A stretch of DNA of 64,000 nt, taken from assembly GCA_000014925.1 (NCBI GenBank), contig CP000474.1:3410001-3474000 (forward strand), in the 5' to 3' direction. A program made the position numbers and the translations under genes. Below are positions 8,622-18,800 of the stretch, piece by piece. The notes below the pieces were generated by a model. It had not been told where the DNA came from, made no database searches, and saw nothing but the letters and a program-made list of their open reading frames with translations. Position 1 is the first letter of the stretch, and every line of letters begins with the position of its first letter. This DNA comes from Paenarthrobacter aurescens TC1 (GTDB lineage Bacteria > Actinomycetota > Actinomycetes > Actinomycetales > Micrococcaceae).

Positions 8622-9707
8622 TTAGTCAGGAGAGGAGCCGGGGTCGAAGCACACCGGCCTGGGATGTTGTGCATTGTCGGCCGATGCAAGGCCGGGAAGA
8701 GCGTCTACGGGAATGATCAGGGCACCCTGCAGGAATGCTGCTGCGGGGCTGGGCGGGCCGTTTTGGGAGTTCCCGGAGCCGGCTCCCGTGAGGCTGCCAG
8801 GTACTACTGCACGGTCGGAAGGAAGCTTCGCGGGTGATGCGGGATCGGCGGTTGAGGAGGCGCCGCCGAGCACCGCAGTTATCCCTGTCGGACCGAAATT
8901 TCGGGTGGGTGTCAGCAACGCTGAGGCGTCAGCGGCAATCCCTTGCGGGGTCGTGCGGAGGTCCAGTTTGCTGGGCTCGGGAACCGTTGCGCCCGTGGAA
9001 TGTACGACGCCGGTAGTCGCCACTGCGCCGGCGTCCGGCGTCGCGGGGACAACAGTTGCATCAGTGCCGGGCACACTTGGGATCTCGGCCACAGGTGCCG
9101 TAACCGGCGGAACTACCACCGGAGGTGCAACCACTGGCGGGACAGTAACCGGCGGGAGCGTAACAGGCGGGACTATGGCTTCGACGGGCGTCAGCACGGT
9201 GTCCACCACGCCGACAATCGGGTCCACAATCGGTGTTACTACGTCCGTGACGGGTTCCAGCCGAGCGGGTTCCAGAACTTGATTGACCGGCTGAACAACA
9301 ACGTTGACGGCGTCATCTACGGTGCCAGTGGCCGGAACCAAAACCGTGTTCACCAGGGTTCCCGCAGTGCCCGGAGGCACCACTTGGTTTACCACTGGCA
9401 CGGCTGAAACCACGTGATCAACAGTGCCGCCTGCGTGCTCCACAATGGGCGTCACGGCAGGCACGTGGACGTTGATCTGGTTGGTGGGTACTAATCCTTT
9501 GACAACGGCCGGCAGGGGTACATTCGGCACCGGAATGCTGACTGAACTTGAGGACGTGACACTGCCCAGAAGGGGTTTGTCAGTGGTTCCGGTGTCTGCA
9601 CTTGCAGCTGTTGCGGAAAGAGCCATCCAGATTGCGGTACCGGCTCCCGCGACCATGACAGAGCGGAGAATGCTGGTAGCACGCGGAAAAACGCGTGAAC
9701 CCCTCAT
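8622..9707 (-). CDS. Secreted Pro/Val-rich repeat protein
   Basis: I do not recognise a named family. Starting at the ATG at 9707 (GGGGG 7 nt upstream), the 361-aa protein has a signal peptide (MRGSRVFPRATSIL..., cleavage near ATAASAD) and then a low-complexity chain rich in Val, Pro and Thr, with motifs such as VNQV, PVTLPPVTVPPV and PIVDPIVGVVDT. No transmembrane or sortase signal is seen at its C terminus, which is rich in Pro/Ser. A weak SSVSIPVPNVPLP segment near the N terminus recalls the repeat core of the neighbouring chaplin-like protein, which is downstream on the same strand about 100 bp away, so the two may be functionally related surface-coat proteins. An alternative start at 9749 lacks a better ribosome site. 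Confidence 0.65.
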   Translation of the reverse strand: MRGSRVFPRATSILRSVMVAGAGTAIWMALSATAASADTGTTDKPLLGSVTSSSSVSIPVPNVPLPAVVKGLVPTNQINVHVPAVTPIVEHAGGTVDHVVSAVPVVNQVVPPGTAGTLVNTVLVPATGTVDDAVNVVVQPVNQVLEPARLEPVTDVVTPIVDPIVGVVDTVLTPVEAIVPPVTLPPVTVPPVVAPPVVVPPVTAPVAEIPSVPGTDATVVPATPDAGAVATTGVVHSTGATVPEPSKLDLRTTPQGIAADASALLTPTRNFGPTGITAVLGGASSTADPASPAKLPSDRAVVPGSLTGAGSGNSQNGPPSPAAAFLQGALIIPVDALPGLASADNAQHPRPVCFDPGSSPD

Positions 9708-9820
9708 CTCGACACCCCCAGGTAGTCGCGAACCAATGGTCGCCTTCATCCTAGGACGGGACCAAGCCGTTAGTCCATGGTTAGGTGTAAAGAAGATGAC
9801 AAATTTGTAAGGAACCTTGT

Positions 9821-10711
9821 TTATGACGGATAGAAACCGGTCTTTTCCGGCCCGAAGTCCGGGGTAGCCAGCGAAGTGCGGCCTTGGGCATTGGTTTCCT
9901 GAAGCCTTTTGATAAACCAGCGGGATTGTTCCGGTCCGTACGGAAGCACAGGAATTGCTTTAGTAGCGTCGGATGGCATGTCCCGAATGGACTGCGTTGC
10001 CTGCCGCACCGCGGTGCTCATGGTGTCGGCCATTGTTTTCACGAACTCATCGCTGGCCGGTTTGCCGTGGCCGGGGACCAGGAATTCGTAGCGGTGACGC
10101 AGGGCTGAGATGTGCCGTAGCGCATCCGCCCATTCCTCCGGATACGAGTCCTCGAACGACGGATGCGCGCCCTGCTCCACCAGGTCGCCCACAAACAGCG
10201 TGGAACTCGTGCCAACAAGCAGGTCGCCGTCGGTGTGCGCGCGGCCGAGGTAGAAGAGGGTGGCGGTAACCCCGCCGAGGTCCACCAGGACAGGCTGGTC
10301 GTGGACCAGCGCGTTAGGGACAACGATGTCGACGGCGTCACCCTCCCCCGCTGCCATCTCAGGTTCGTTGGTGGCCACGAAGCGTCGCTGGTTGTCGGCG
10401 TCGCGTTCTATAGCCGCCGCACAGTTGGCGTGCGCCCAAAACTCTGTGACGCCGTCGTCGGCAAATACTGCGTTACCGAAGAAGTGGTCGTAGTGCGCGT
10501 GGGTGTTCACCACTACCAGCGGAAGCTGGGTCTTTTCGCGAACTGCAGCGAGGATCTCCCGGCCCTGGCGCGGGCCGCAGCCGGTGTCGATGACCATGGC
10601 GAGTTCAGAGCCCACCACAAGCCCGGTGTTGAGTAACGATCCCTCGGTTTCCAAGACGTAGTTGTCCGGTCCGAGTTCTAGCCAAGCTGACAATTCGTGC
10701 TCCGTATCCAC
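9821..10711 (-). CDS. MBL-fold metallo-hydrolase
   Basis: A 296-aa metallo-beta-lactamase-fold hydrolase, probably cytoplasmic as no signal peptide is present. Metal-binding motif THAHYDH (HxHxDH) is near residue 84, with further ligands expected at GRAHTDGD (His about 174), LFVGDLVEQG (Asp) and LVPGHGKP (His). This arrangement matches glyoxalase-II-like and quinoprotein-relay-like members of the superfamily. Start is GTG at 10711 with a weak GGA element 5 nt upstream. The gene lies between the surface-protein genes and the pyruvyl transferase on the same strand but with no overlap. Substrate unknown. Confidence 0.85.
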   Translation of the reverse strand: MDTEHELSAWLELGPDNYVLETEGSLLNTGLVVGSELAMVIDTGCGPRQGREILAAVREKTQLPLVVVNTHAHYDHFFGNAVFADDGVTEFWAHANCAAAIERDADNQRRFVATNEPEMAAGEGDAVDIVVPNALVHDQPVLVDLGGVTATLFYLGRAHTDGDLLVGTSSTLFVGDLVEQGAHPSFEDSYPEEWADALRHISALRHRYEFLVPGHGKPASDEFVKTMADTMSTAVRQATQSIRDMPSDATKAIPVLPYGPEQSRWFIKRLQETNAQGRTSLATPDFGPEKTGFYPS

Positions 10712-10785
10712 TGCAATCCGGCGATGTTCAGGCCTCTACTCTACCCATGGAACCCGTACGAATGCTGGAAGGCTGGCGGCCTTCC

Positions 10786-12351
10786 TTAGCGCGGCAGCAG
10801 CCGGAGCTTTCGGCACGCACGCACTAGCAGGGACGATTCCAACAACTGAAGCTTCTCCTGCAGATGGTCGCGTTCGATCCGGAGGTGGTGGCCTTCAGAT
10901 TCCGTGGCTGCAAGCGCGCTGGTAACTTGGTTCAGCCCGTCCCGGACCGCTTCCATTGCGCCGAGGCTTCCACGGGTGTCCTCCAGGAGGTTTGTCAGGC
11001 CAAAGAGCTCTACCGACTGGTGGCCAATGTGCAGTTCGTTGTTGGCCGTCAGCTGGGCCACTGCCGGGTGCTCACCGGATGCGAGTTCCAGAAAGGCCGG
11101 CTCCGGGCTGACAAGAACCGGAGCTTCCGGTCGTGAGCCTTTCAGGGTTTCGACGACGAAGTCCCACCAGGCGCGTTGAAAGTCGCCTTGCGCAGGGCTC
11201 ATTTGCTTTAGGTACGAACGAATATCGCCGCGGCTGGCCCAAAACTGATCTACGAAGGCGTCGAATTCCGGAGTGGCAAGGTGCCTAAGGGAACGCATGG
11301 TGTGGCCGAGGCCCCAGTTGGCCAGTGCGCCGCCGATGCGCACCTCGCCGTAGTAGTCCACGGCGATGCCGAGGCACGGAACGCCTGAAGACAGTGCGAA
11401 GACAACCGGGTGGTACCGGCTTGCAACCACAACCTCGGCCTGCATCGTCAGCGACGCGGACTCCTCTGCGGACAGCTGGCCGCAGACCATCACGTTCTCC
11501 GTGGTCATCCTCCGCCGAATGTCCTGGTGGGTTTCGATGTCGATGTCCGCTTGGCCCGGGTGGGACATGTGGGGAATCATCACAACGTCCAGATTGCCGG
11601 CGTCGGCGATTCTGTCCAGCACCTCAGCGATGCGCTGGTTGAAAGCGTCCCTGTCCATGGCGCCGGTACCGGGCGCGAAAGTGGCTACCAGAAAAGGTCG
11701 ATCCGCTCGAGGCTTGTAAGTGACCTGGTCCAATTCAAGGGCGGCCGGCAGGGCATGGTCCACCTCAAAGAAGCTCGCGTCGTCGAGCGTGAGGCCCGCG
11801 GGCACGCCCGCATTCCGCATCAGGTCCCAGGAGGTCTGCTCGCGGACACTGGTGAGCGTCGCTGAACGGAAAAGCTCGACCACTGTGTCGTAGTCGGGTC
11901 CCGTGAGGACGGGTCCAACAGTCTGTCCGGAAATGACCAGCGGCTTACCCAAAGCATTGGCAATGGCTCCAACAGCCGCCCGCTCGTAGAGCAGCCAGCC
12001 GTAAGGCGAAGTCATGTTCCCGCCGCCGGCGATCACCACGCCGTCGCACGTCTTCAAGGTCTCTATGAGCGCATGCACCTGATCCTCGGCGGGAAGGGCA
12101 GTCATGTCGCCCGCGAGAACGGCCCGGATCTCACGCAGGTACGTCTCGCGTCGGTGAGGAGGCCACGGGAACTCCAAGGTCTTCACTGACTCGGTGCCAA
12201 AGATTCGGGTGCTCTGCTCCGGATCGCGCGAGAGCAGCACAATGTCGGAAACTCCCCTGGCGCGCAGTTCGTCCACCACGGCATGGGTCATAGCCTCGTC
12301 GCCCACGTGATAGACGGGCTGACCAATATCCCCAAGAACTACAACTCGCAC
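10786..12351 (-). CDS. Polysaccharide pyruvyl transferase family protein
   Basis: Member of the family that adds ketal-linked pyruvate from PEP to cell-wall or exopolysaccharides (CsaB, WcaK, EpsO). Family marks visible: N-terminal GDIGQPVYHVGDEAM nucleotide-binding-like loop, GGGNMTSPYG, SGQTVGPV, and the conserved SRYHPVVFALSSGVPCLGI segment near residue 325. An extra C-terminal region of about 120 aa includes a predicted coiled coil (LNQVTSALAATESEGHHLRI). No signal peptide, so cytoplasmic. The frame is open to 12489, but that would overlap the preceding gene; GTG at 12351 with CGGAG 4 nt upstream starts exactly at the conserved domain. It sits directly downstream of an SLH-like surface protein, which suggests a CsaB-like role in pyruvylating the SLH receptor polymer. 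Confidence 0.85.
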   Translation of the reverse strand: MRVVVLGDIGQPVYHVGDEAMTHAVVDELRARGVSDIVLLSRDPEQSTRIFGTESVKTLEFPWPPHRRETYLREIRAVLAGDMTALPAEDQVHALIETLKTCDGVVIAGGGNMTSPYGWLLYERAAVGAIANALGKPLVISGQTVGPVLTGPDYDTVVELFRSATLTSVREQTSWDLMRNAGVPAGLTLDDASFFEVDHALPAALELDQVTYKPRADRPFLVATFAPGTGAMDRDAFNQRIAEVLDRIADAGNLDVVMIPHMSHPGQADIDIETHQDIRRRMTTENVMVCGQLSAEESASLTMQAEVVVASRYHPVVFALSSGVPCLGIAVDYYGEVRIGGALANWGLGHTMRSLRHLATPEFDAFVDQFWASRGDIRSYLKQMSPAQGDFQRAWWDFVVETLKGSRPEAPVLVSPEPAFLELASGEHPAVAQLTANNELHIGHQSVELFGLTNLLEDTRGSLGAMEAVRDGLNQVTSALAATESEGHHLRIERDHLQEKLQLLESSLLVRACRKLRLLPR

Positions 12352-12418
12352 GACACTCCGGTGTTTGGACGCAAAAAACAGCTTCCAGCGTACCGGGTTA
12401 TCGGGGGCACATGACGAA

Positions 12419-15400
12419 TCAGGATCCGATCCGAGCTCGAAAAATCCCGAGTCCGTAGGGAGTTCCTGCAGGAAGCAAATCATTTCCAAACGTTGAAAAG
12501 ACTAGGTACAGTCCGTCTCCAGACATCGACTGTTGAAGGTGCCATTCATTTACAGCGTCACCGGACGGTGTAGCGCTGACCAATCGCACGCTACCCGTTG
12601 TCATGTCGCGAACGTACACGTCTTCAGCTTCTTTGCTCTCACCGCTGATCATGTCATAACCACTGGCAATGAAGCTCACTAACTGACCATCGTCTGATAT
12701 GGAAGGGCCGAACGACCAATCGTTGGCGGGTTTACCCGGCGGAGGTACCGAAACGGTCCTCGTCACGTTCGACACCATGTCCCTCACAAACACGTCATTC
12801 GTGCCTCGTACTTCGGCCGGTTCGGTAGCGTCGAGATTAGAAGCAAAGGAGCCAAATGCCACATAACGGCCATCTGCGGAAAGCGAGGGACTGTGTGATG
12901 AGTCATCTGCAAACCCGCCACCGGGGGTTGCGGAGACGAGACGGGTAACCCCTTGCACCAAGTCACGGATAAACACATCGCTGTAGGTAGCAGGGGAATC
13001 ACCCACCAGCAGATCATCGCTGGAGGACGAGAATGCCACAAATTGCCCATTTGCGGAAAGGGAAGCAGAACTCGACCAACCGTTACTGGGTACGCCGAGC
13101 GGTGTGGCCGAGACGAGACGTGAGGTCTGCGTGACCATGTCCCTAACAAACACGTCGCTTGCGGCATTGGTATCGCCGGCCACTAAGTTCTGCGCAGTTG
13201 AAGTAAACGCCACCACGCGACCATCAGCTGAAATCGAGGGGCCGATTGACTGACCGTTACCTGCGGGGCCCGCAGGCGTAGCTGAGATCAACGTAGTGCT
13301 CCCTACAACCATGTCGCGAACAAATACGTCGCTCAACTTACTGGCGTCTGAAGGAACGAGATCTGATGCTCCGGACGTAAAAGCGATGTAACGGCCGTCT
13401 GCTGAAATCGACGGTTCATGTGACTTAGCATTTCCGGTAGCTCCTGACGGAGTGCCCGAGACCAAACGAGTGACACCCGTCTGCATGTCCCGCACAAAGA
13501 CATCCTCCGACTCATTGCTGTCCCCGTTTGGTGCAAGGTCAGGAGAAGCCGATATAAAGGCGACGAATCGACCATCGGCGGAGACAACAGGTGCCGCCGG
13601 CATATCTATGCCAACCGTGCCTCCTGGAGTCAGATTCACCAGATCGACCGTTCCCTGAGTGGGCACAGTCGGTGTCGGCGTGGGTGTGGGGGTGGGGGTG
13701 GGGTTTGTTGGTGGGGGTTTGATGACCGGGGTGCCTTGGCAGGGGTTTGCTGTGAAGAGGGGCCATGTGTTGGTTGCGGTGGCTTTCCATTCGCCGAGGT
13801 CGAAGCCGAGTATTTTGATGCCTGCCAGGACGCCGAGTCGGCCTTCGACGCCGAGTTCCAGGGGGCAGGTCCAGGTGAGGTCCTGTCCGCTGGCGGTGGT
13901 GACGGTGATGGTGGTGGTCGCGTAGGGGCCGATGCCGAAGGTGATCCCGGCGATGCCGTAGAGCTTGATCGTGGCGTCGAAGTCCAGGGATGCTCTTGCG
14001 GTCAGTGAGGCGGAGGCTTTGTACTCGTTCTGGATTCCTGCGGTGGTGGGTTTGTCGTTGACCAGGGCGAATGCGCCGTTGTTGTATTTGAATCCGTGGT
14101 TGCTGGTGACGGTTTGGGATGAGGAGAACGCCACGTTGGCGTTCCCGTCCAGGGAGAAGTTTGCATTCATCTCGGCCTCGGCGGTCACCACCACCGGAAC
14201 CGGACCGGCCATGAACGTGAACGCCGCATTCAGCTCACCAAGCTTCGACGTCACCTGGCCCTTCAAAGACCCCTCGGCCGTGACGGAATGCTCGGCCTTC
14301 ACCGACGGCGTCACCACTACCGAGGCTTCCTTCAACTGCAGGAAGCCGACGTCGAGCGTCATCTTCGCCGTGGCCTTCGCCGTCACCGACGACTTCAAGG
14401 TCACCGAGCCATTACCGGTCAATGGTGCGTCGGGTTTGCCGAACTCGCCCTTGACGGTCCTGGTCAAGGCCATGGATTTGTTGAACACCTCCGCAGAGGC
14501 CGCCGCGTACGGCCGGGCCATATCTGGTGTGGGTGCGGGGCCGGTTCTGGTTGCGGTCGGGGCTGCGTCTGGTTCAACGACGACGTCGGGCGCGGGGATG
14601 AACTCGGAGCTCACCGGGGTGCCGGTGACTTCGAGCAAACCTCCGGTGGAGACCACGGCCTCGGGCACGGTGGCCGGTTTGGTCTTCACCAAGGTGGTCC
14701 CGCCCGGGTCCCGCACTACCTGGACCACCCGGACCAGGAGCCCGTCCGGGGTGCCTGTGGTGATACCGGAGACGAGTACGTCGTTGGGTTTGATGTCCGT
14801 TGCTTGATCCGAGGGCAGGACCACCGTGTTGCTGGTGACTTGTGCGGTTTGGAGTTGGGCCGGTTCCAGGATTTCAACGTCCGGGGCTACCGTGACGGTC
14901 CCTGCGGCCGGGTTCTCAGGGTCGGCGGGTTCTTTCTGTCCGGCGTACCGGTACAGGAACGCGGCCATCGCATCCCGGGCGATCCCGTTCAACGGCCGGT
15001 ATTCCCGCACCCCGTTACCCACATCCCAGCCCGTGGAAATCCCGGACGCCGCCAGCCAGGTGATCTCGGTATAAAACCCGCCACCGGCGGGCACATCACC
15101 GAAAGGAGAAACAGAAGGGGCGGTGAAGGCTGGTTTGTCCGCGTACCGGTACAAGAACGCGGCCATCGCATCACGGGCAATCGGGGACAACGGACGATAC
15201 TCACGCTTCCCGCCACCAACATCCCAGCCGGTGGAAATGCCCTTGGAGGCCAGCCAGGTGATCTCCTTATAGAACGCTGCCCCAACCGGAACATCAGTAA
15301 ACGGAGACACCGAAGGGGCTGTGAACGCAGGGGACCCGGCATGCCGGTACAGGAACGCGGCCATCGCGTCCCGGGCAATGGACTCCAACGGACGGTACTG

Positions 15401-15616
15401 CCGCACCCCTGACCCGGCATCCCAACCCGTGGAAATACCCGACGCGGCCAACCACGAAATCTCCGTCGCGAACTGCGACCCGGCCGGCACATCCGAGAAC
15501 GACACCACGTTCTCCACCACCGGATCCGCAGCAACCGCCGACGGCAACACCAACAACCCCGGCGCCACCACCACCAACACCACAGCAACCAACCACGCCA
15601 CACCACGACGAAACAC
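12419..15616 (-). CDS. SLH-like surface protein with PD40-type propeller (mosaic paralogue A)
   Basis: Secreted protein of about 1065 aa. I prefer the GTG at 15616 (GGGGG 5 nt upstream, then FRRGVAWLVAVV... signal peptide cleaved after AVA); GTG at 15652 is an alternative. Order of parts: three SLH-like repeats (about residues 35-215), a linker, a conserved all-beta stalk of about 400 aa with a Cys pair (TWTCPLE, ANPCQG), a Pro/Thr linker (PPPTNPTPTPTP), and six full plus one partial repeat of the form SADGR.VAF.S....L..GD.....DVFVRDM, a TolB/PD40-type beta-propeller. The N-terminal two thirds are nearly identical to the proteins at 27.8 and 35.7 kb, while the propeller is unrelated to theirs. 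Likely surface-bound; ligand unknown. Confidence 0.85.
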   Translation of the reverse strand: MFRRGVAWLVAVVLVVVAPGLLVLPSAVAADPVVENVVSFSDVPAGSQFATEISWLAASGISTGWDAGSGVRQYRPLESIARDAMAAFLYRHAGSPAFTAPSVSPFTDVPVGAAFYKEITWLASKGISTGWDVGGGKREYRPLSPIARDAMAAFLYRYADKPAFTAPSVSPFGDVPAGGGFYTEITWLAASGISTGWDVGNGVREYRPLNGIARDAMAAFLYRYAGQKEPADPENPAAGTVTVAPDVEILEPAQLQTAQVTSNTVVLPSDQATDIKPNDVLVSGITTGTPDGLLVRVVQVVRDPGGTTLVKTKPATVPEAVVSTGGLLEVTGTPVSSEFIPAPDVVVEPDAAPTATRTGPAPTPDMARPYAAASAEVFNKSMALTRTVKGEFGKPDAPLTGNGSVTLKSSVTAKATAKMTLDVGFLQLKEASVVVTPSVKAEHSVTAEGSLKGQVTSKLGELNAAFTFMAGPVPVVVTAEAEMNANFSLDGNANVAFSSSQTVTSNHGFKYNNGAFALVNDKPTTAGIQNEYKASASLTARASLDFDATIKLYGIAGITFGIGPYATTTITVTTASGQDLTWTCPLELGVEGRLGVLAGIKILGFDLGEWKATATNTWPLFTANPCQGTPVIKPPPTNPTPTPTPTPTPTVPTQGTVDLVNLTPGGTVGIDMPAAPVVSADGRFVAFISASPDLAPNGDSNESEDVFVRDMQTGVTRLVSGTPSGATGNAKSHEPSISADGRYIAFTSGASDLVPSDASKLSDVFVRDMVVGSTTLISATPAGPAGNGQSIGPSISADGRVVAFTSTAQNLVAGDTNAASDVFVRDMVTQTSRLVSATPLGVPSNGWSSSASLSANGQFVAFSSSSDDLLVGDSPATYSDVFIRDLVQGVTRLVSATPGGGFADDSSHSPSLSADGRYVAFGSFASNLDATEPAEVRGTNDVFVRDMVSNVTRTVSVPPPGKPANDWSFGPSISDDGQLVSFIASGYDMISGESKEAEDVYVRDMTTGSVRLVSATPSGDAVNEWHLQQSMSGDGLYLVFSTFGNDLLPAGTPYGLGIFRARIGS

Positions 15617-15696
15617 CGCAACCCCCACACACCGGCGACACCCAGACAACACTCAGAAAACCAACTAGACGACATCCCTCATCAGCAAAGCAACAG
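15617..15696 (-). promoter_or_regulatory. Conserved 80-nt leader of mosaic paralogue A
   Basis: The 80 nt before the proposed start are almost the same as those before the paralogues at 27805 and 35745, including TGTTGCTTTGCT, TGAGGGATGTC and TTTCTGAGTGTTGTCTGGG. Similarity falls off sharply further upstream. It holds a GGGGG ribosome site; any other role is unknown. Confidence 0.55.
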
Positions 15697-15779
15697 TTAG
15701 GGGAATTGCGGACCTACGTTACGTGTCCTTGTGTTCGGATTCCCTGCATGCAAGAGCTGAATGCCGGTGAGCCACATGC

Positions 15780-15814
15780 AAACGGCCGGCCTGGAAACTT
15801 CAGGCCGGCCGTTT
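15780..15814. terminator. Bidirectional hairpin terminator
   Basis: Perfect 14-bp GC-rich stem, arms 15780-15793 and 15801-15814, 7-nt loop, 28 nt past the stop of the minus-strand gene at 15842. Short T tract only. Confidence 0.7.
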
Positions 15815-15841
15815 GGTTGTTCAGGGAGTTATGAAGAAAAA

Positions 15842-18800
15842 TCAGGGTGTTTTGGAAAGGAAATGCTGGATGTTTTGGACGATCGGCGTCCTCGCGTCGT
15901 CCGCGAGATAGTTGATGTCCATCAAGACAACTACGCGACCTCTCCCGGCCTTCATATCCCCTTCAGCCCAAACCCCTCCGATGGCCACGGTCTCACTCCG
16001 CGCGAAGACGTTTCGGGCGTCCACACCTGCCAATCCGCTGATGGCACCGGGTGAATCCGGGTCAAAGCTGGTGAGCACGTTGGGCGCTTTGGTGATTTCG
16101 TTGCTGGCAGCAGGATTGAAGGTGAAGGGTCCCTGCACGTCGCCCATCCCGCCCACCACTACGTTTTGGTCGGTGAGTACATGACGCAAGACATTCTGAA
16201 CGCTGGCGTTCAGGGCCTCGCAACACGGGCGTTCACCTGTGAGGTAGGCCGCTCCCCCGTCGGCTACGAAGCTGGCAACCCTGCGCTCGTCGGCTTCAGT
16301 CCATCCGTAGCGTGACGGATTCCAGATTGACTTGTAGCCGCTGAGGTCAGCAGGGAGAGCCGTTGCCTCCACAACCTCTGCTCCGGAATCCCGGAGAGTT
16401 TTCGCAACGTTTGCAATGCCGTACCCCTCATCACCGTCGGCGTAGACCAGGACTTTGTCGCCACGTGGTGGGGTTGGTTTCACCACTAATGTCAGCGGAG
16501 CCGACGCCACAAGCCCCGATTTGTCCGTCGCTGTAACAGTGATCTCGGCGGTAGCAACGGCAGCTGGAACACCCGACACTATGCCGGTCCCCGAATTCAG
16601 GGCGAGACCTGCCGGCAGGGCGCCCTTGGTTATCGTCCAGGTGTAGGGCTGGGTCCCTCCCTTGGCAGCGAGACCTATTTTGTATGCCTTCGCCACTGTC
16701 GCGCTGGGCAACGAAGTTGACAATACCTTCAATGGTTCAACCGACGGGGTTACTGCCGCGTCAGGAGTGCCGGGGGCCGGGGGCTTTGTGGACCAGGAGG
16801 CGATGGTCTTCTCATAGATAGTGCCGGAGTAGATGGTCACGTGAGGTCCGCCGTCGAAGAAGCAGACAAGGCAAGCACCAAGTTCGAATCCGACCCGGCC
16901 CTTGAGCTCAGCCATGGGGTCCTCGGTTGGGTGGTACGCGGCAGAGACGGACGCGTTGATCTGCCCTGTAATACCGACGATTTCCACCCAGGTGACGCGT
17001 GTATCGATTGCGCCCGTGAGGGTCGCTTCGATGCCTGAGTCGCTGGAAAGGCCCAGCGGCTCGTGCTCGGTGCCACACGTAGCGGCCCGGCTTTCCTGGC
17101 CATCCCGCCACTGGTAAGACGTACCGCATTTGAGGGTTACGGAAGTGCTGAGGTCCAGCTTGCCGTTGACTTCAAACGTCAGGGACGGCTGGGCCACCAT
17201 GACGATGGCACCTGCGCCTGAGGGGACGGTCACCTTGACCTCGGGACCCGCCACCGTGCAGACGCCTTCCCCGGAAACTGCTGCTCCCAGGTTGACTGTG
17301 ATGGATCCTTCGACGTTTGCCTGGAGTTGATGAAGACCGCCAAAGAAGGGCTTCCAATCGGCATAGAGCGAAGGTTTCATATTAGGCGTAACAGACAGGC
17401 CCTTGAGGTCTGCTGTCGCTCCGCCTTCACACTGTATTTTCTTCGGTGCTTGGACTGGTTCCTTTACAGCGAAGGGCGTGGAGAGCGCTTCAGATTCTCC
17501 AAGTGAAGTGGTTACTGCTGCTTCATCCGTGAAGTGCACGGTGCCCTCGGAGTAGGCCGCGGAAAGGTTGGCCGTGGAGACCGACACCAAAATTGTCCTG
17601 TCAGCGGTCATCTGGACGTCGTCGACGTTGAGGATTGCACCGGATTCGAGGTTGGCCCAAGGGTCAAGGGTCAGCACCTGGCCCACGGTCACATCGACGG
17701 CCGTAAGCTCCACCGAAACAATCTGGTTCGATTCAGGGTCCCTATTGATGGCTACGATGTTGTCCCCGGGGACGTGGACGGTGTTTTCCTGAGGCACCAG
17801 GATCTCGCAGGGCTTGCCTGCGCACTCCTCAGGCGCGGCTTCCGGGACGTTGAGGTTCAAGGTCCGCGACAGCGTCATTCCGGAATCATCAGTGGCTGTG
17901 ACAGTGACCGGGTAGTCGCCTGTGGCCGCTGGAGAACCGGACAGCACACCTGTAGTCGAAAGAGTGACACCTTGGGGAAGGCCCGTTGCGTTCCACACCA
18001 AGGAGCCAAATCCTCCGGCCCCAGTGAGCTGCTCGAGGTACCTGACTCCGGCGATGCCATCCATCAAGTTATTGTTCGCAATGGTCAGTGGGCTTGTGTT
18101 CAAGTGGAAGCGGTACATAAACGCTGCCATAGCATCGCGGTTTACAGCCTGCAGCGCCCGGTACGTCTTGGAACCATTGGCTTCGGTCCAGCCGGTGCTG
18201 ATGCCGGTAGAGGCGAGCCAAGCCATCTCTTTGTAGAACTGCTGGGAGGTGGCGACGTCGGCGAACGGCGAGACTGCCGGCGGTGTGTAGTCCGGGCTGC
18301 CTGCCAGGCGGTACAAGAACGCTGCCATGGCGTCGCGGTTTACAGGCTGCAGTGCCCTGTAGGTTTTGGTGAAACCGTCTGCTTCAGTCCAGCCGGTGCT
18401 GATGCCCTTGGACGCAAGCCAAGCCATCTCTTTATAGAACTGCTGGGACGTGGACACGTCAGCGAAAGGGGACTCTGCGGGCGGAACGAATCCTGGACTG
18501 CCGGAGAGCCGATACATGAAGGCCGCCATCGCGTCCCTGTTTACCGCTTGCAACGCCCTGTAGGTCTTTGACCCGTTGGCCTCGGACCAGCCCGTGCTGA
18601 CTCCAGCCTTGGACAACCACGCCATCTCGGCGTAGAACTGCTGGGTCGTGGAGACGTCTGCGAAAGGAGACGTTGCCGGTGCCGGGAATGATGGGCCGCT
18701 ATCTTGGACCACGGCGTCCGGCTGGGTTTGAGGTGCGGCCGCCGGGACAGTTGCAGGATCTGCGGGAGTCGCGTTTGCCGGAAGCATTCCGGTCATCATG

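Noticed and set aside
10786..12489. Longer start of the pyruvyl transferase at 12489
   Set aside because: The extra 46 residues overlap the end of the upstream gene in another frame and are not family-like; GTG 12351 begins at the conserved core.
14288..15412. 374-aa frame opposite paralogue A, and the matching 368-aa frame at 28006-29112
   Set aside because: Both are antisense shadows of the same conserved stalk and SLH-like repeats, Arg/His/Gly-rich and without any recognisable domain.
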